A DNA stretch of 7,422 bases from JAYZDP01 sp036337765 (GCA_036337765.1 JAYZDP010000073.1:1-7422), one strand, 5' to 3'. Positions 1 through 6,048 are shown, counted from the stretch's first letter. The notes: a model not told the origin generated them from the letters alone. Program-made: numbers and translations.

Positions 1-1
1 C

Positions 2-250
2 GAAGGCCTCGCCGGAGACGATCGCCTGCACCCCCTGCAGCAGTGCTTCCTCGAAGGAGCAGCCCTGCAGTGCGGAGTCTGCACGCCGGGCTTTCTGGTC
101 GCCGCCAAAGCTCTTCTGGACCACAACCCCAACCCCACCGAGACCGAGATCCGCTACGCCCTCGCCGGCAACCTCTGCCGCTGCACCGGATACGACAAGA
201 TCGTCCGGTCAGTCCAGGCGGCTGCCACCGAGCTGAAGGAGACGCCATGA
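2..250 (+). CDS. Xanthine dehydrogenase-family [2Fe-2S] small subunit, 3' part
   Basis: This is the last 82 codons of the iron-sulfur subunit of a molybdenum hydroxylase; the N-terminus lies outside the window. Seen: LHPLQQCFLEGA, then QCGVCTPGF (Cys24 and Cys27 of the visible part) and NLCRCTGYDKI (Cys59 and Cys61). These are the two Cys pairs that hold the helical-domain (proximal) [2Fe-2S] cluster in CoxS/XdhC/HcrC-type subunits. The plant-ferredoxin-like N-terminal domain with the second cluster should be just upstream. Role, from the family: it passes electrons from the molybdenum site of the large subunit to the FAD subunit or another acceptor. The stop codon TGA overlaps the ATG of the next gene (ATGA at 247-250), so the two subunits are probably translationally coupled. 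A Cys at visible position 15 (QQCF), where Ala is common, is a minor oddity. Identification is secure; the substrate is unknown. Confidence 0.95.
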   Translation, partial: EGLAGDDRLHPLQQCFLEGAALQCGVCTPGFLVAAKALLDHNPNPTETEIRYALAGNLCRCTGYDKIVRSVQAAATELKETP

Positions 251-2496
251 CAGTCAGCACCAGCGAGTCGAAGTACAAGTACATCGGAACCCGCCCGGTG
301 CGCCAGGACGGCCTCGACAAGGTCACCGGACGCGCCCGCTTCGCCGCGGACCTCAACCTCCCGGGCATGCAGCACGGCATCGTCGTACGCTCGCCCCACG
401 CCCACGCAAAGATCGTGTCGATCGACACCTCGAAGGCCGAAGCGATGCCCGGCGTGAAGGCGGTGATCACCGCTGCCGACTTCCCCGCGCTCGATCCGAA
501 AAACCCGCTCGCCAACATCTCGGCCAACCTCATGGCCCGCGACAAGGTGCTCTACGAGGGGCATGTGGTCGCCGCGGTGGCCGCGGAAACCCGCAGCCAG
601 GCCCGCAAGGCCGCGGCCGCGGTCGAGGTGCAGTACGAGACGCTGCCACACGTGCTGACCGTCGACGAGGCGATGGCCGACGGCGCCGTGGTGCTGAACG
701 AGGGAGTCATCACCCGCAACGCCGAGCCGCCCGCTACCGAGCCGTCGAACGTGTCGGCCCGCACCGCGGCCGAGCGCGGCGACCTCGACGCCGGCTTCGC
801 CGACGCCGACGTGGTCATCGAGCACGAGTTCACGACCGTGCCGGTGCACCAGGGCTATATCGAGCCGCACGCTGCGGTCGCCGACACCAAGCAGGACCAG
901 ACCACCAACATCTGGTGCTCGTCGCAGGGTCACTTCCGGGTGCAGTCCCAAACCGCGGGGATGCTCGGTTGGGAGGTCTCACAGGTCAAGGTCGAGCCGG
1001 CCGAGATCGGCGGCGGCTTCGGCGGCAAGACCACCATCTACGTCGAGCCGCTGGCGGCCAAGCTGTCCGAGAAGTCCGGCCGGCCGGTCAAGATCGTGAT
1101 GAGCCGCGACGAGGTCTTTCGCGCCACCGGCCCGACCTCGGGCACCAAGATCCGGGTCAAGATCGGTGCGAAAAACGATGGCACCCTGACTGCGGCCGAG
1201 GCCTGGCTCGCCTACGAATCGGGGGCCTTCCCCGGTATCTGGGCCATGCTCGGCAGCTGGTGCGTATTCGCCTGCTACGACGTCCCGAACCAGAAGGTCG
1301 AGGCCTTCGACGTGCTGGTCAACAAGCCCGTGTGCATCGCCTACCGCGCGCCTTCGGCGCCGATGGCCGCCTTCGCCACCGAGACCGTGCTCGACGAGAT
1401 CGCGCGCGAGATCGGCATGGATCCGCTCGAGCTACGTCTGAAGAACTGTGCGAAAGAGGGTGACATGGGCCCGATGGGAGCACCGCACCCCCGCATCGGC
1501 CTCAAGGAGACCCTCGAGGCGATCCGCGACTCCGACCACTACCAGTCGGACAGGCCGGAAGGCATCGGCCGAGGAGTGGCGGCGGGGTTCTGGTTCAACA
1601 TCGGCGAGCAGTCGAGCGCGCAGGTGACCCTGAACGCCAACGGCACCGCCGTCGTCGCCACCGGCAGCCCCGATATCGGCGGCAGCCGCGCCTCGATGTC
1701 GCTGATGGCCGCGGAGACGTTGGGCATCGAGCCTGGGCGCATCCAGCCGGTCGTGGGCGACACCGACTCGGTCGGCTTCACCGATACAACGGAGGGAAGT
1801 CGTACGACCTTCGCGAGTGGCATGGCCGTCACCGAGGCCTGCAAGAACCTCATCGAGAAGCTGCGCGCTCGCGCGGCGAAGATGTGGGAATGCGAGGTCG
1901 ACGAAGTCGAGTGGGCCGACGGCGAGGCACGCCACACCAAGGGCGAGAACGACGCCTTGCCTCTCGCAGCGATCACCGGGGCTGCAGCCAAGACCGGCGG
2001 TCCGATCGCGGCCACTGCCTCGGTCAACGCCCGCGGCGCCGGTGCCGGCTTCTCGGCTCAGGTCTGCGACCTGTCGGTCGACCAGGAGACCGGCATGACG
2101 ACCATCAAGCGCTGGACCACGGCTCAGGACGCCGGCACGGCGATCCACCCGAGCTACGTCGAGGGCCAGATGCAGGGCGGCGTCGTCCAGGGCATCGGCT
2201 GGGCGCTCAACGAGGAGTACATCCACAACGCCGACGGTGTGATGGAGAACCCGGGATTTCTCGACTACCGCGTGCCGGTGGCTTCGGACCTGCCGATGAT
2301 CGACACCATCGTCGTCGAGGTACCGAACCCCTTCCATCCCTACGGCGTGCGCGGCGTCGGCGAGGTCGGCATCGTGCCGCCCATCGCCTGCATCGCGAAC
2401 GCGGTCAACGATGTGGCGGGAGTCCGGATCCGGAATCTGCCCATCTCGCCGGTGCGGATCCTTTCGGCACTCACCAACGGCAACGGGAACAGTTAG
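247..2496 (+). CDS. Xanthine dehydrogenase-family molybdopterin-binding large subunit
   Basis: A 749-residue catalytic subunit of a molybdenum hydroxylase (CoxL/XdhB/HcrA superfamily), which typically hydroxylates a heterocycle, aldehyde or acyl-CoA-type substrate with water as oxygen donor. Seen: the N-terminal hammerhead-like domain (about 15-135, GTRPVRQDGLDKVTGRARFA); the cofactor loop GGGFGGK at 255-261; the substrate-pocket segment AYRAPSAPMAAFATE at 365-379; GSPDIGGSRAS at 473-483; QDAGTAIHPSYVEGQMQGG at 627-645; and GVRGVGE, whose Glu706 matches the catalytic glutamate of the family. Length is normal. The pocket loop lacks the AYRCSFR signature of form I CO dehydrogenase and the AYRGAGR of form II, so CO oxidation is unlikely. 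Start: the frame is open further upstream, but that region encodes the small subunit; ATG 247 has AAGGAG at 236-241 and gives the ATGA overlap. A MoaD-like gene follows 3 bases after the stop. No FAD subunit is visible; it may lie upstream. Confidence 0.95.
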   Translation: MTVSTSESKYKYIGTRPVRQDGLDKVTGRARFAADLNLPGMQHGIVVRSPHAHAKIVSIDTSKAEAMPGVKAVITAADFPALDPKNPLANISANLMARDKVLYEGHVVAAVAAETRSQARKAAAAVEVQYETLPHVLTVDEAMADGAVVLNEGVITRNAEPPATEPSNVSARTAAERGDLDAGFADADVVIEHEFTTVPVHQGYIEPHAAVADTKQDQTTNIWCSSQGHFRVQSQTAGMLGWEVSQVKVEPAEIGGGFGGKTTIYVEPLAAKLSEKSGRPVKIVMSRDEVFRATGPTSGTKIRVKIGAKNDGTLTAAEAWLAYESGAFPGIWAMLGSWCVFACYDVPNQKVEAFDVLVNKPVCIAYRAPSAPMAAFATETVLDEIAREIGMDPLELRLKNCAKEGDMGPMGAPHPRIGLKETLEAIRDSDHYQSDRPEGIGRGVAAGFWFNIGEQSSAQVTLNANGTAVVATGSPDIGGSRASMSLMAAETLGIEPGRIQPVVGDTDSVGFTDTTEGSRTTFASGMAVTEACKNLIEKLRARAAKMWECEVDEVEWADGEARHTKGENDALPLAAITGAAAKTGGPIAATASVNARGAGAGFSAQVCDLSVDQETGMTTIKRWTTAQDAGTAIHPSYVEGQMQGGVVQGIGWALNEEYIHNADGVMENPGFLDYRVPVASDLPMIDTIVVEVPNPFHPYGVRGVGEVGIVPPIACIANAVNDVAGVRIRNLPISPVRILSALTNGNGNS

Positions 2497-2499
2497 ACG

Positions 2500-2742
2500 A
2501 TGGTGAGGGTCCACCTCGGCATGGAGCTGCGTCGGTTCACCGACGGGGTGGCCGAGGTCGAGGTGGAGGCCACCACCGTCCGCAAGCTGATCTCGAAGCT
2601 CGACGAGCTCTATCCGGGCATCGGCGAGCATCTCGAAGGGACCGCAGTGGCGATCAACGGCGAGGTGATCGCGGACCCGATATACGAAACCGTGCCCGAA
2701 GCGGCCGAGGTCCACTTCGTACCGGCGCCGGTGGGGGGCTGA
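2500..2742 (+). CDS. MoaD/ThiS-family ubiquitin-like sulfur carrier
   Basis: An 80-residue beta-grasp protein. Seen: an N-terminal strand (VRVHLGMELRRFTDG), a helix region (TTVRKLISKLDELYPGIGEHL), the AINGEVI strand-turn typical of MoaD (often VNGE), and a C-terminal APVGG. In MoaD and ThiS the terminal Gly-Gly is adenylated and thiocarboxylated, and the protein then donates sulfur to molybdopterin or thiazole. It starts 3 bases after the stop of the molybdenum hydroxylase large subunit, so the likely job is supplying sulfur for molybdopterin synthesis for that enzyme; this is inference from position. No molybdopterin synthase large subunit (MoaE) is visible. A variant role, such as a carrier for a different sulfurtransferase, cannot be excluded. 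The ribosome binding site is weak, which fits translational coupling to the upstream gene. GTG at 2503 is a possible alternative start. Confidence 0.88.
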   Translation: MVRVHLGMELRRFTDGVAEVEVEATTVRKLISKLDELYPGIGEHLEGTAVAINGEVIADPIYETVPEAAEVHFVPAPVGG

Positions 2743-2900
2743 TTGCGATCGACCCGGAACGTCTGCTCGGTGGAATGGTCCGCGGCGCGATGCGCGACGG
2801 CCGCGCCAGGCGCAATCGGCGGCGGCTGGGGAGACTCGCCACCGGCGAAGACGCCGCGGACGCCATGCTTCTAATCCGAACGATGATCTCGACGGCGAAT
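2742..2900 (+). pseudogene. Probable relic of a DUF533/TerB-like protein
   Basis: Directly after the MoaD-like stop, the frame beginning near 2742 reads IAIDPERLLGGMVRGAMRDG, then an Arg-rich stretch (RARRNRRRLG), then AMLLIRTMISTAN. From memory of the family, DUF533 (YebE-like) proteins start with a DPEKLLGGLLGGAL-like segment and carry an LLIRAMIAAANADG-like motif at the start of the TerB-like helical domain. Here both ends appear about 20 residues apart, the middle is missing, and the homology stops after STAN. No ATG, GTG or TTG opens the frame at the expected place; ATT or CTG would be needed, or an internal ATG at 2772. The same frame stays open until a stop at 3081-3083, but beyond about 2939 it is antisense to the peroxiredoxin and looks unconstrained. 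I read it as an internally deleted, C-terminally truncated pseudogene. It could also be coincidental coding-like sequence. Confidence 0.42.
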
Positions 2901-2938
2901 AGGTGGCGGCCCGGAGTCGCGCTCCAAGCCGCTCGCGG

Positions 2939-3460
2939 TCAGTTCAGCTTCGAACAGGCACCCGCGGCGCCGGCCGGATCGATCGCCGCGCCGCCGGACT
3001 CGACGAAAGCGATCTTGCCGTCCCTGCCGACGACGAAGGTGACCCGGTTGGCCATGTTCATGCCTTCGATCAGCACACCGTAGGCGGTCGCTACAGTCGC
3101 TTCCTCATCGCTGAGGAGAACGAAGTCGAGCTCGAGCGCCTCGGCAAACTCGGTGTTGGTGGCGATCGGATCGGTGGAGACGCCGAAGACCACGGAATCA
3201 GACTCGGTGAACTCTGCGATACCAGACTGGTATCCCTTCATTTCTTTCGTTCAGCCACCGGTGAAGGCTTTGGGGAAGAACGCTAACACCACGTTCTTCT
3301 CGCCGGCGTAGGAAGAGAGCGTGGACTCATTGCCGTCCGAGCCCGGCAGGGTGAAGTCGGGCGCCAAGTCGCCGACCTCGAGGGCGGCCGAGGCGGCTCC
3401 TGCCGACAGCGCGGCGGCGGCCGCGACAGTGACCAGCAAGTGACGGGAAGGAAGGATCAT
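2939..3460 (-). CDS. Exported peroxiredoxin, probable selenoprotein (Sec70 encoded by TGA)
   Basis: A 173-residue AhpC/TSA-type peroxiredoxin when the in-frame TGA at 3253-3251 is read as selenocysteine. Seen: a signal peptide (residues 1-25, hydrophobic core LLVTVAAAAALSAGA, cleavage probably after ASA); GDLAPDFTLPGSDG (30-43); VVLAFFPKAFTGG (57-69); TGA at 70; TKEMKGYQSGIAEF; VFGVSTDP (91-98); DFVLLSDE; and NRVTFVVGRDGKIAFV (138-153) with the conserved Arg139. Pro63, Thr67 and Sec70 fit the PxxxTxx(C/U) peroxidatic site exactly. Peroxiredoxins reduce H2O2 and organic hydroperoxides; this one would act outside the cytoplasm. No residue matches the Cp+5 resolving Cys of BCP-type enzymes; the only Cys is Cys169 near the C-terminus. 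AGGAG lies 6 bases before ATG 3460. The gene follows the hydratase by 50 bases and is probably cotranscribed. Alternatives are a nonsense mutation or a sequencing error, but the TGA position and the downstream hairpin favour Sec. SelA/B/C/D are not in the window. Confidence 0.85.
3218..3234 (-). promoter_or_regulatory. Candidate bacterial SECIS hairpin in the peroxiredoxin mRNA
   Basis: On the mRNA strand, 17-33 nt after the TGA, GATACCA-GTC-TGGTATC forms a perfect 7-bp stem with a 3-nt loop. If the closing A-U pair opens, the loop is AGUCU, close to the GGUCU loop of E. coli fdhF as I remember it. Bacterial SECIS elements lie inside the coding region shortly after the UGA, with a short apical stem-loop and a G among the first loop bases that SelB recognises; this hairpin fits on position, loop size and G. 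The next outer position is a G-G mismatch, so the core stem is limited to 7 bp. No folding energy was computed. Confidence 0.65.
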
Positions 3461-3510
3461 CCGTTTCTCCTATGCGCAAAGGAAGTCGGGCGATGCTAGC
3501 AGGCAGAGCC

Positions 3511-4383
3511 TCAACCGAACTCGAAGTAGGCGTTGGATACGACCACTTTCTCTCCGACTGCCGCCTCGAAGACCACGCGGCCGGGACCGTCGCTCCACGC
3601 CCGCACCTGTAGCGTGTCGCCGAGAAAGACCGGCGACGAGAAGCGCACTTTGATCTTGCGGAACCGCGACGCGTCGCCATCGCACAACCCACCGAGCAGC
3701 AGTTGCGCGCAGTGCCCGAAGGTACACAGCCCGTGCAGGATCGGCTCGTCGAAGCCGCCGAAGCGCGCCGCGTCGGGGTCGATGTGCAGTGGGTTGTAGT
3801 CACCGGACAGCCGGTAGATGTGCGCCTGGTTGTCGGCAATCGTCGCTTCGACGATCAGGTCCGGTTCGCTATCGGGCACCGGCAGCTTCTCGGAGAAGGT
3901 CTGTCCCGAGCCCACGAAGGGCTCGATGTCGCCAAGCTCCTCGACCCCACGCCGGAACGAGCCGTTGACCATGCGCACGCACTCGTTGTCCTCGGCGTCC
4001 TTGACCACGCTTTCGTACTCGACGAATCCGTTGCCTCGGCCTTTGGGATGGATCGCGAGCAAGCGCGACTCAACCGTGACCTCGCCTTCGAGCGGCAGCG
4101 GCCGCAGGAGCTCGAGGTAGCGCTCGGCGTCGATGTTCAGCGGACCCGGTGAGGGCGGCACGTGCACCGGGTCGACCGGCGTCCCCACGCCGCCCCAGCG
4201 GATCGGAAAGGTCGGGAACACGGCGAAGTCGTCGTGTCCCTCGAACACGAATCGCAGGTCGCGGGTGCCAACTCCGACCGCGTACAAAAGCACGTCTCGT
4301 CGGTGGTAGGAGATCTCTACAGGGTCGCCCCAGGGGCCGGGATCTCCGTTCGGAAGCGCTGCCTGAGCGTTGTAGGTTGCCAT
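3511..4383 (-). CDS. MaoC-family (R)-specific enoyl-CoA hydratase, hydratase-2 type
   Basis: A 290-residue double-hotdog protein resembling the hydratase-2 domain of peroxisomal multifunctional enzyme type 2 (HSD17B4) and bacterial homologues. Seen: an N-terminal non-catalytic hotdog half (about 20-145, with DPVEISYHRRDVLLYAVGVG and FPTFPIRWGG) and a C-terminal MaoC half (about 170-290) with YRLSGDYNPLHIDPDAA and GFDEPILHGLCTFG. Asp195 and His200 form the D-x4-H catalytic pair that hydrates (2E)-enoyl-CoA to (3R)-3-hydroxyacyl-CoA. Length is typical for the free-standing enzyme. Start: the frame runs open to 4629, but ATG 4383 has a strong AAGGAGGG six bases upstream and begins where family similarity begins; the extension would overlap the divergent kinase. 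It may serve fatty-acid, sterol side-chain or polyhydroxyalkanoate metabolism; nothing here decides which. The peroxiredoxin follows 50 bases downstream on the same strand. Confidence 0.93.
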   Translation of the reverse strand: MATYNAQAALPNGDPGPWGDPVEISYHRRDVLLYAVGVGTRDLRFVFEGHDDFAVFPTFPIRWGGVGTPVDPVHVPPSPGPLNIDAERYLELLRPLPLEGEVTVESRLLAIHPKGRGNGFVEYESVVKDAEDNECVRMVNGSFRRGVEELGDIEPFVGSGQTFSEKLPVPDSEPDLIVEATIADNQAHIYRLSGDYNPLHIDPDAARFGGFDEPILHGLCTFGHCAQLLLGGLCDGDASRFRKIKVRFSSPVFLGDTLQVRAWSDGPGRVVFEAAVGEKVVVSNAYFEFG

Positions 4384-4389
4384 CTTCGT

Positions 4390-4397
4390 CCCTCCTT
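4390..4397 (-). promoter_or_regulatory. Strong ribosome binding site that fixes the hydratase start
   Basis: AAGGAGGG on the minus strand, six bases before ATG 4383, is the best Shine-Dalgarno match in the window. It selects the 290-aa hydratase start over in-frame codons further upstream (up to 4629) that would run into the divergent kinase gene. Confidence 0.8.
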
Positions 4398-4477
4398 CTC
4401 TGGCCGATGCAAGCTCGGCGATAGCGTTTCTACTATCCTGACGTCGGATCAGCAAGGCGGCGGGGGGCGCAGATTCC
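4398..4477. promoter_or_regulatory. Divergent intergenic promoter region, hydratase / APH-family kinase
   Basis: The two genes are transcribed away from this short gap (4384-4477 in total), so promoters for both are expected here. On the minus strand, TTGCTG followed 17 bases later by TAGAAA is a weak sigma-70-like candidate. GATAG and CTATC arms around an 8-base spacer (4420-4437) form a short inverted repeat that could be an operator. Both patterns are short enough to be chance; only the presence of a promoter region is well supported. Confidence 0.35.
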
Positions 4478-5407
4478 ATGACCTTCGAGCCGACCCTGGC
4501 CGCACCCGGCACGCCACCCGCCGAGTTCGAAATCGACGCGGACCTGGTCCGCCGTCTCCTCGAGGAGCAGCATCCTGACCTGACCGATCTCGAGCTAGGG
4601 CCGGCAGCCAGCGGCTGGGACAACAGCAACTGGCGCCTGGGCGCCGATCTCGCTGTGCGGGTGCCACGACGCGAGCTCGGCGCGCGTCTGATCCGCAGCG
4701 AGCAGGACTGGCTTGGGCAGCTGGCGCCGCGGCTGCCGGTGCCGATCTCAGAGCCGGTCCGCGCTGGCCGCGCAACGTCGTTCTTCCCCTGGCCCTAGAG
4801 CGTCGTTCGATGGATCGAGGGTCGAACCGCGAGCGAGGCGCCGCTCGAAGAAGCGGAAGCCGCCACGCTCGGAGCGTTTCTGGCCCAGTTGCACACTGCC
4901 GCCCCTACGGACGCACCCCACAACCCCTTTCGAGGCGTCCCGCTGGCGAATCGTGCCGACGCCTTCGCCCCCCGTATCCAGCGTCTCGGCGAGCTGGCGG
5001 CGGCCGGCAACCCGGCCGTCGAGGGTCTCGACCTCGGGGCCCTGCGCCAGATCTTCGAAAGCGCCTGCGCCGAAGCGATCGACCGTTGCGGGGTTTGGAT
5101 TCACGGCGATCTCCACCCCAAGAACGTGATCTCACAAGATGGGCGGCTCGCCGCAGTTATCGACTGGGGCGACCTAACCTCAGGCGATGCGGCCAACGAC
5201 CTGTCCTGCGTATGGATGCACTTCCCGGCTCGCGCCCACCGCGGCTTCTGGGAGGCCTACGGCGAAGTCTCGGGCGCGACGAAGCTGCGAGCCCTGGGCT
5301 GGGCGGTTCTCATGGAAGTGATGCTTCTCGATACCGGCATCGTCAACGATGTCGAGTTCGTGATGGTCGGCCGAAACACTCTGATCCGAGCTCAGAAGAC
5401 GGCCTAG
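4478..5407 (+). pseudogene. APH/choline-kinase-family phosphotransferase, interrupted by an in-frame TAG
   Basis: A 309-codon aminoglycoside-phosphotransferase-like kinase with one amber codon at 4796-4798 (codon 107). The reading frame is the same on both sides, so this is a substitution rather than a frameshift. Seen: N-lobe ASGWDNSNWRLG (nucleotide-binding loop region) and LAVRVPRRE (probable ATP-binding Lys replaced by Arg, or offset); then FFPWP-TAG-SVVRWIEGRTASEA; then the catalytic loop WIHGDLHPKNV (Asp211, His213, Asn216) and AVIDWGDLTSGDAANDLS (Mg-binding Asp229). In relatives the broken segment usually reads YPWPWSVVRWIEG, so TGG (Trp) to TAG is the simplest explanation. If terminated at 106 residues the product lacks its whole catalytic lobe. 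The 3' part looks unchanged, so the mutation is recent, a sequencing error, or tolerated by readthrough. Family members phosphorylate diverse small hydroxylated molecules; the substrate is unknown, and it should not be read as a resistance gene. Confidence 0.8.
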
Positions 5408-5433
5408 ACCAGCGGTAGACTCCCTTCACCCTC

Positions 5434-5538
5434 ATGGCTTTGGAAGCAAGCAAGCGCCTCGGCCCCTACGAGCTCATCGAGCCGCGCGGCAAGGGCTGCA
5501 TGGGAGAGGTGTACGTCCCGGCGCAGATGGAGCCATGA
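5434..5538 (+). pseudogene. N-terminal remnant of a PknB-type Ser/Thr protein kinase
   Basis: A 34-residue reading frame begins MALEASKRLGPYELIEPRGKG and continues CMGEVYVPAQMEP before TGA. It matches the start of bacterial eukaryotic-like kinases, usually xLGPYEIxxxLGxGGMGEVYxAxD: the first beta strand and the glycine-rich ATP loop, here GKGCMGEVY. Everything after that strand is missing (VAIK lysine, HRD and DFG motifs), and the loop carries changes (Leu-Gly to Arg-Gly, Gly to Cys), consistent with decay. The stop overlaps the ATG of the secreted protein that follows (ATGA, 5535-5538). TAGACT at 5416-5421 could be a -10 element giving a nearly leaderless transcript. It is either a pure relic or is still translated as a leader peptide. 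The kinase origin is fairly clear; any function is not. Confidence 0.65.
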
Positions 5539-6020
5539 CCACCCGAGCCCTCACCCTACTTGTCATCTTGACGTTGGCGGCAACCACCTGTGCGTCGGGC
5601 GCGGCACGAGATGTCGAGAGCCTGAAGGGAGTAACCGCCTTCAAGGTCGAGTTGGAGTACAAGCCGAGCCCCGGAACGGCCTCGTACCTAGAACTGACAG
5701 CGGGGCATCTGCAGGCAACGGTTGAGGCGCGGCTGCGGGACGGGGGACTGCCTGTTCTCGAGCTCGGCGATCCGTACCTTCGCATCCACATCCTGTCCGG
5801 CGGCAACGATCACGGGCTGATCATGTACGGGGTCGAACTCGACTTCATGCAAGAGGGGCCGTCGGCCGATGACACCGCGTTCTTGGAGACCTGGCAACTT
5901 CACAGCGCCGGCATTGTGGACAACCGTGAGATGCAGGGCCAAGTTCAAAAGGACCTCGAAGATGGCCTGGACGAGTTCATTCACGATTGGTTCTCGGTGA
6001 ACCCGACAGCGAGCGAGTAA
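5535..6020 (+). CDS. Small secreted protein of unknown function
   Basis: 161 residues with a signal peptide (TRALTLLVILTLAATTCASG, cleavage probably near residue 23). The Cys lacks a proper lipobox (Thr at -1), so a lipoprotein is less likely. The mature part reads SLKGVTAFKVELEY, then LQATVEARLRDGGLPVLE, GDPYLRIHI, a strand-rich middle, TWQLHSAGIVDN and a C-terminal helix with DLEDGLDEFIHDWFSVNP. It resembles, from memory, a family of uncharacterised exported proteins in Acidobacteriota and Deltaproteobacteria that combine a predicted periplasmic alpha/beta fold with an ending like DLVDEFINxYLxVNP. The ribosome binding site is poor (GGAG only 2 bases before the ATG), and translation may be coupled to the kinase remnant through the ATGA overlap. 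A 6-bp-stem hairpin starts 2 bases after the stop. No enzymatic motif is evident. Confidence 0.8.
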   Translation: MTTRALTLLVILTLAATTCASGAARDVESLKGVTAFKVELEYKPSPGTASYLELTAGHLQATVEARLRDGGLPVLELGDPYLRIHILSGGNDHGLIMYGVELDFMQEGPSADDTAFLETWQLHSAGIVDNREMQGQVQKDLEDGLDEFIHDWFSVNPTASE

Positions 6021-6021
6021 C

Positions 6022-6038
6022 AGGGCCGCCGAGGCCCT
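6022..6038 (+). terminator. Hairpin between the secreted protein and the MalY-like gene
   Basis: AGGGCC and GGCCCT pair perfectly around the 5-base loop GCCGA, starting 2 bases after the TAA of the upstream gene. No T-tract follows, so it is at best a weak intrinsic or Rho-assisted terminator. Its 3' arm ends 10 bases before ATG 6049 and includes the only purine-rich sequence (GAGG, 6031-6034) near that start, so it could instead modulate translation of the downstream gene. Confidence 0.35.
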
Positions 6039-6048
6039 AACCAAACTC

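Noticed and set aside
43..246. N-terminal extension of the hydroxylase large subunit to ATG 43
   Set aside because: This stretch encodes the [2Fe-2S] subunit in another frame; ATG 247 has AAGGAG and the usual ATGA overlap.
247..2496. Selenium-dependent molybdenum hydroxylase linked to the Sec peroxiredoxin
   Set aside because: That enzyme class is recognised by neighbours such as yqeB and yqeC, none of which are visible; sharing a window with a selenoprotein is not enough.
1432..2715. 427-aa antisense ORF opposite the molybdenum hydroxylase
   Set aside because: High-GC shadow frame rich in Arg, Asp, Gly and His with no family motifs; the plus-strand gene has all expected motifs.
2784..2807. 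GGCGCG/CGCGCC inverted repeat as a terminator
   Set aside because: Twelve-base loop, only 6 bp of pure GC and no T-tract; such repeats are expected by chance in this base composition.
1884..3083. 399-aa plus-strand ORF in another frame
   Set aside because: Its first part is an Arg-rich shadow of the hydroxylase and its last part is antisense to the peroxiredoxin; only 2742-2900 looks like former coding sequence and is reported separately.
3241..3253. Reading the peroxiredoxin as two separate genes, or as frameshifted
   Set aside because: Both halves are in the same frame, the C-half has no ribosome binding site at its Met, and the break is a single TGA at the catalytic residue; no indel is needed.
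4384..4629. N-terminal extension of the hydratase to 4629
   Set aside because: It overlaps the divergent kinase gene, lacks family similarity, and ATG 4383 has a near-perfect ribosome binding site.
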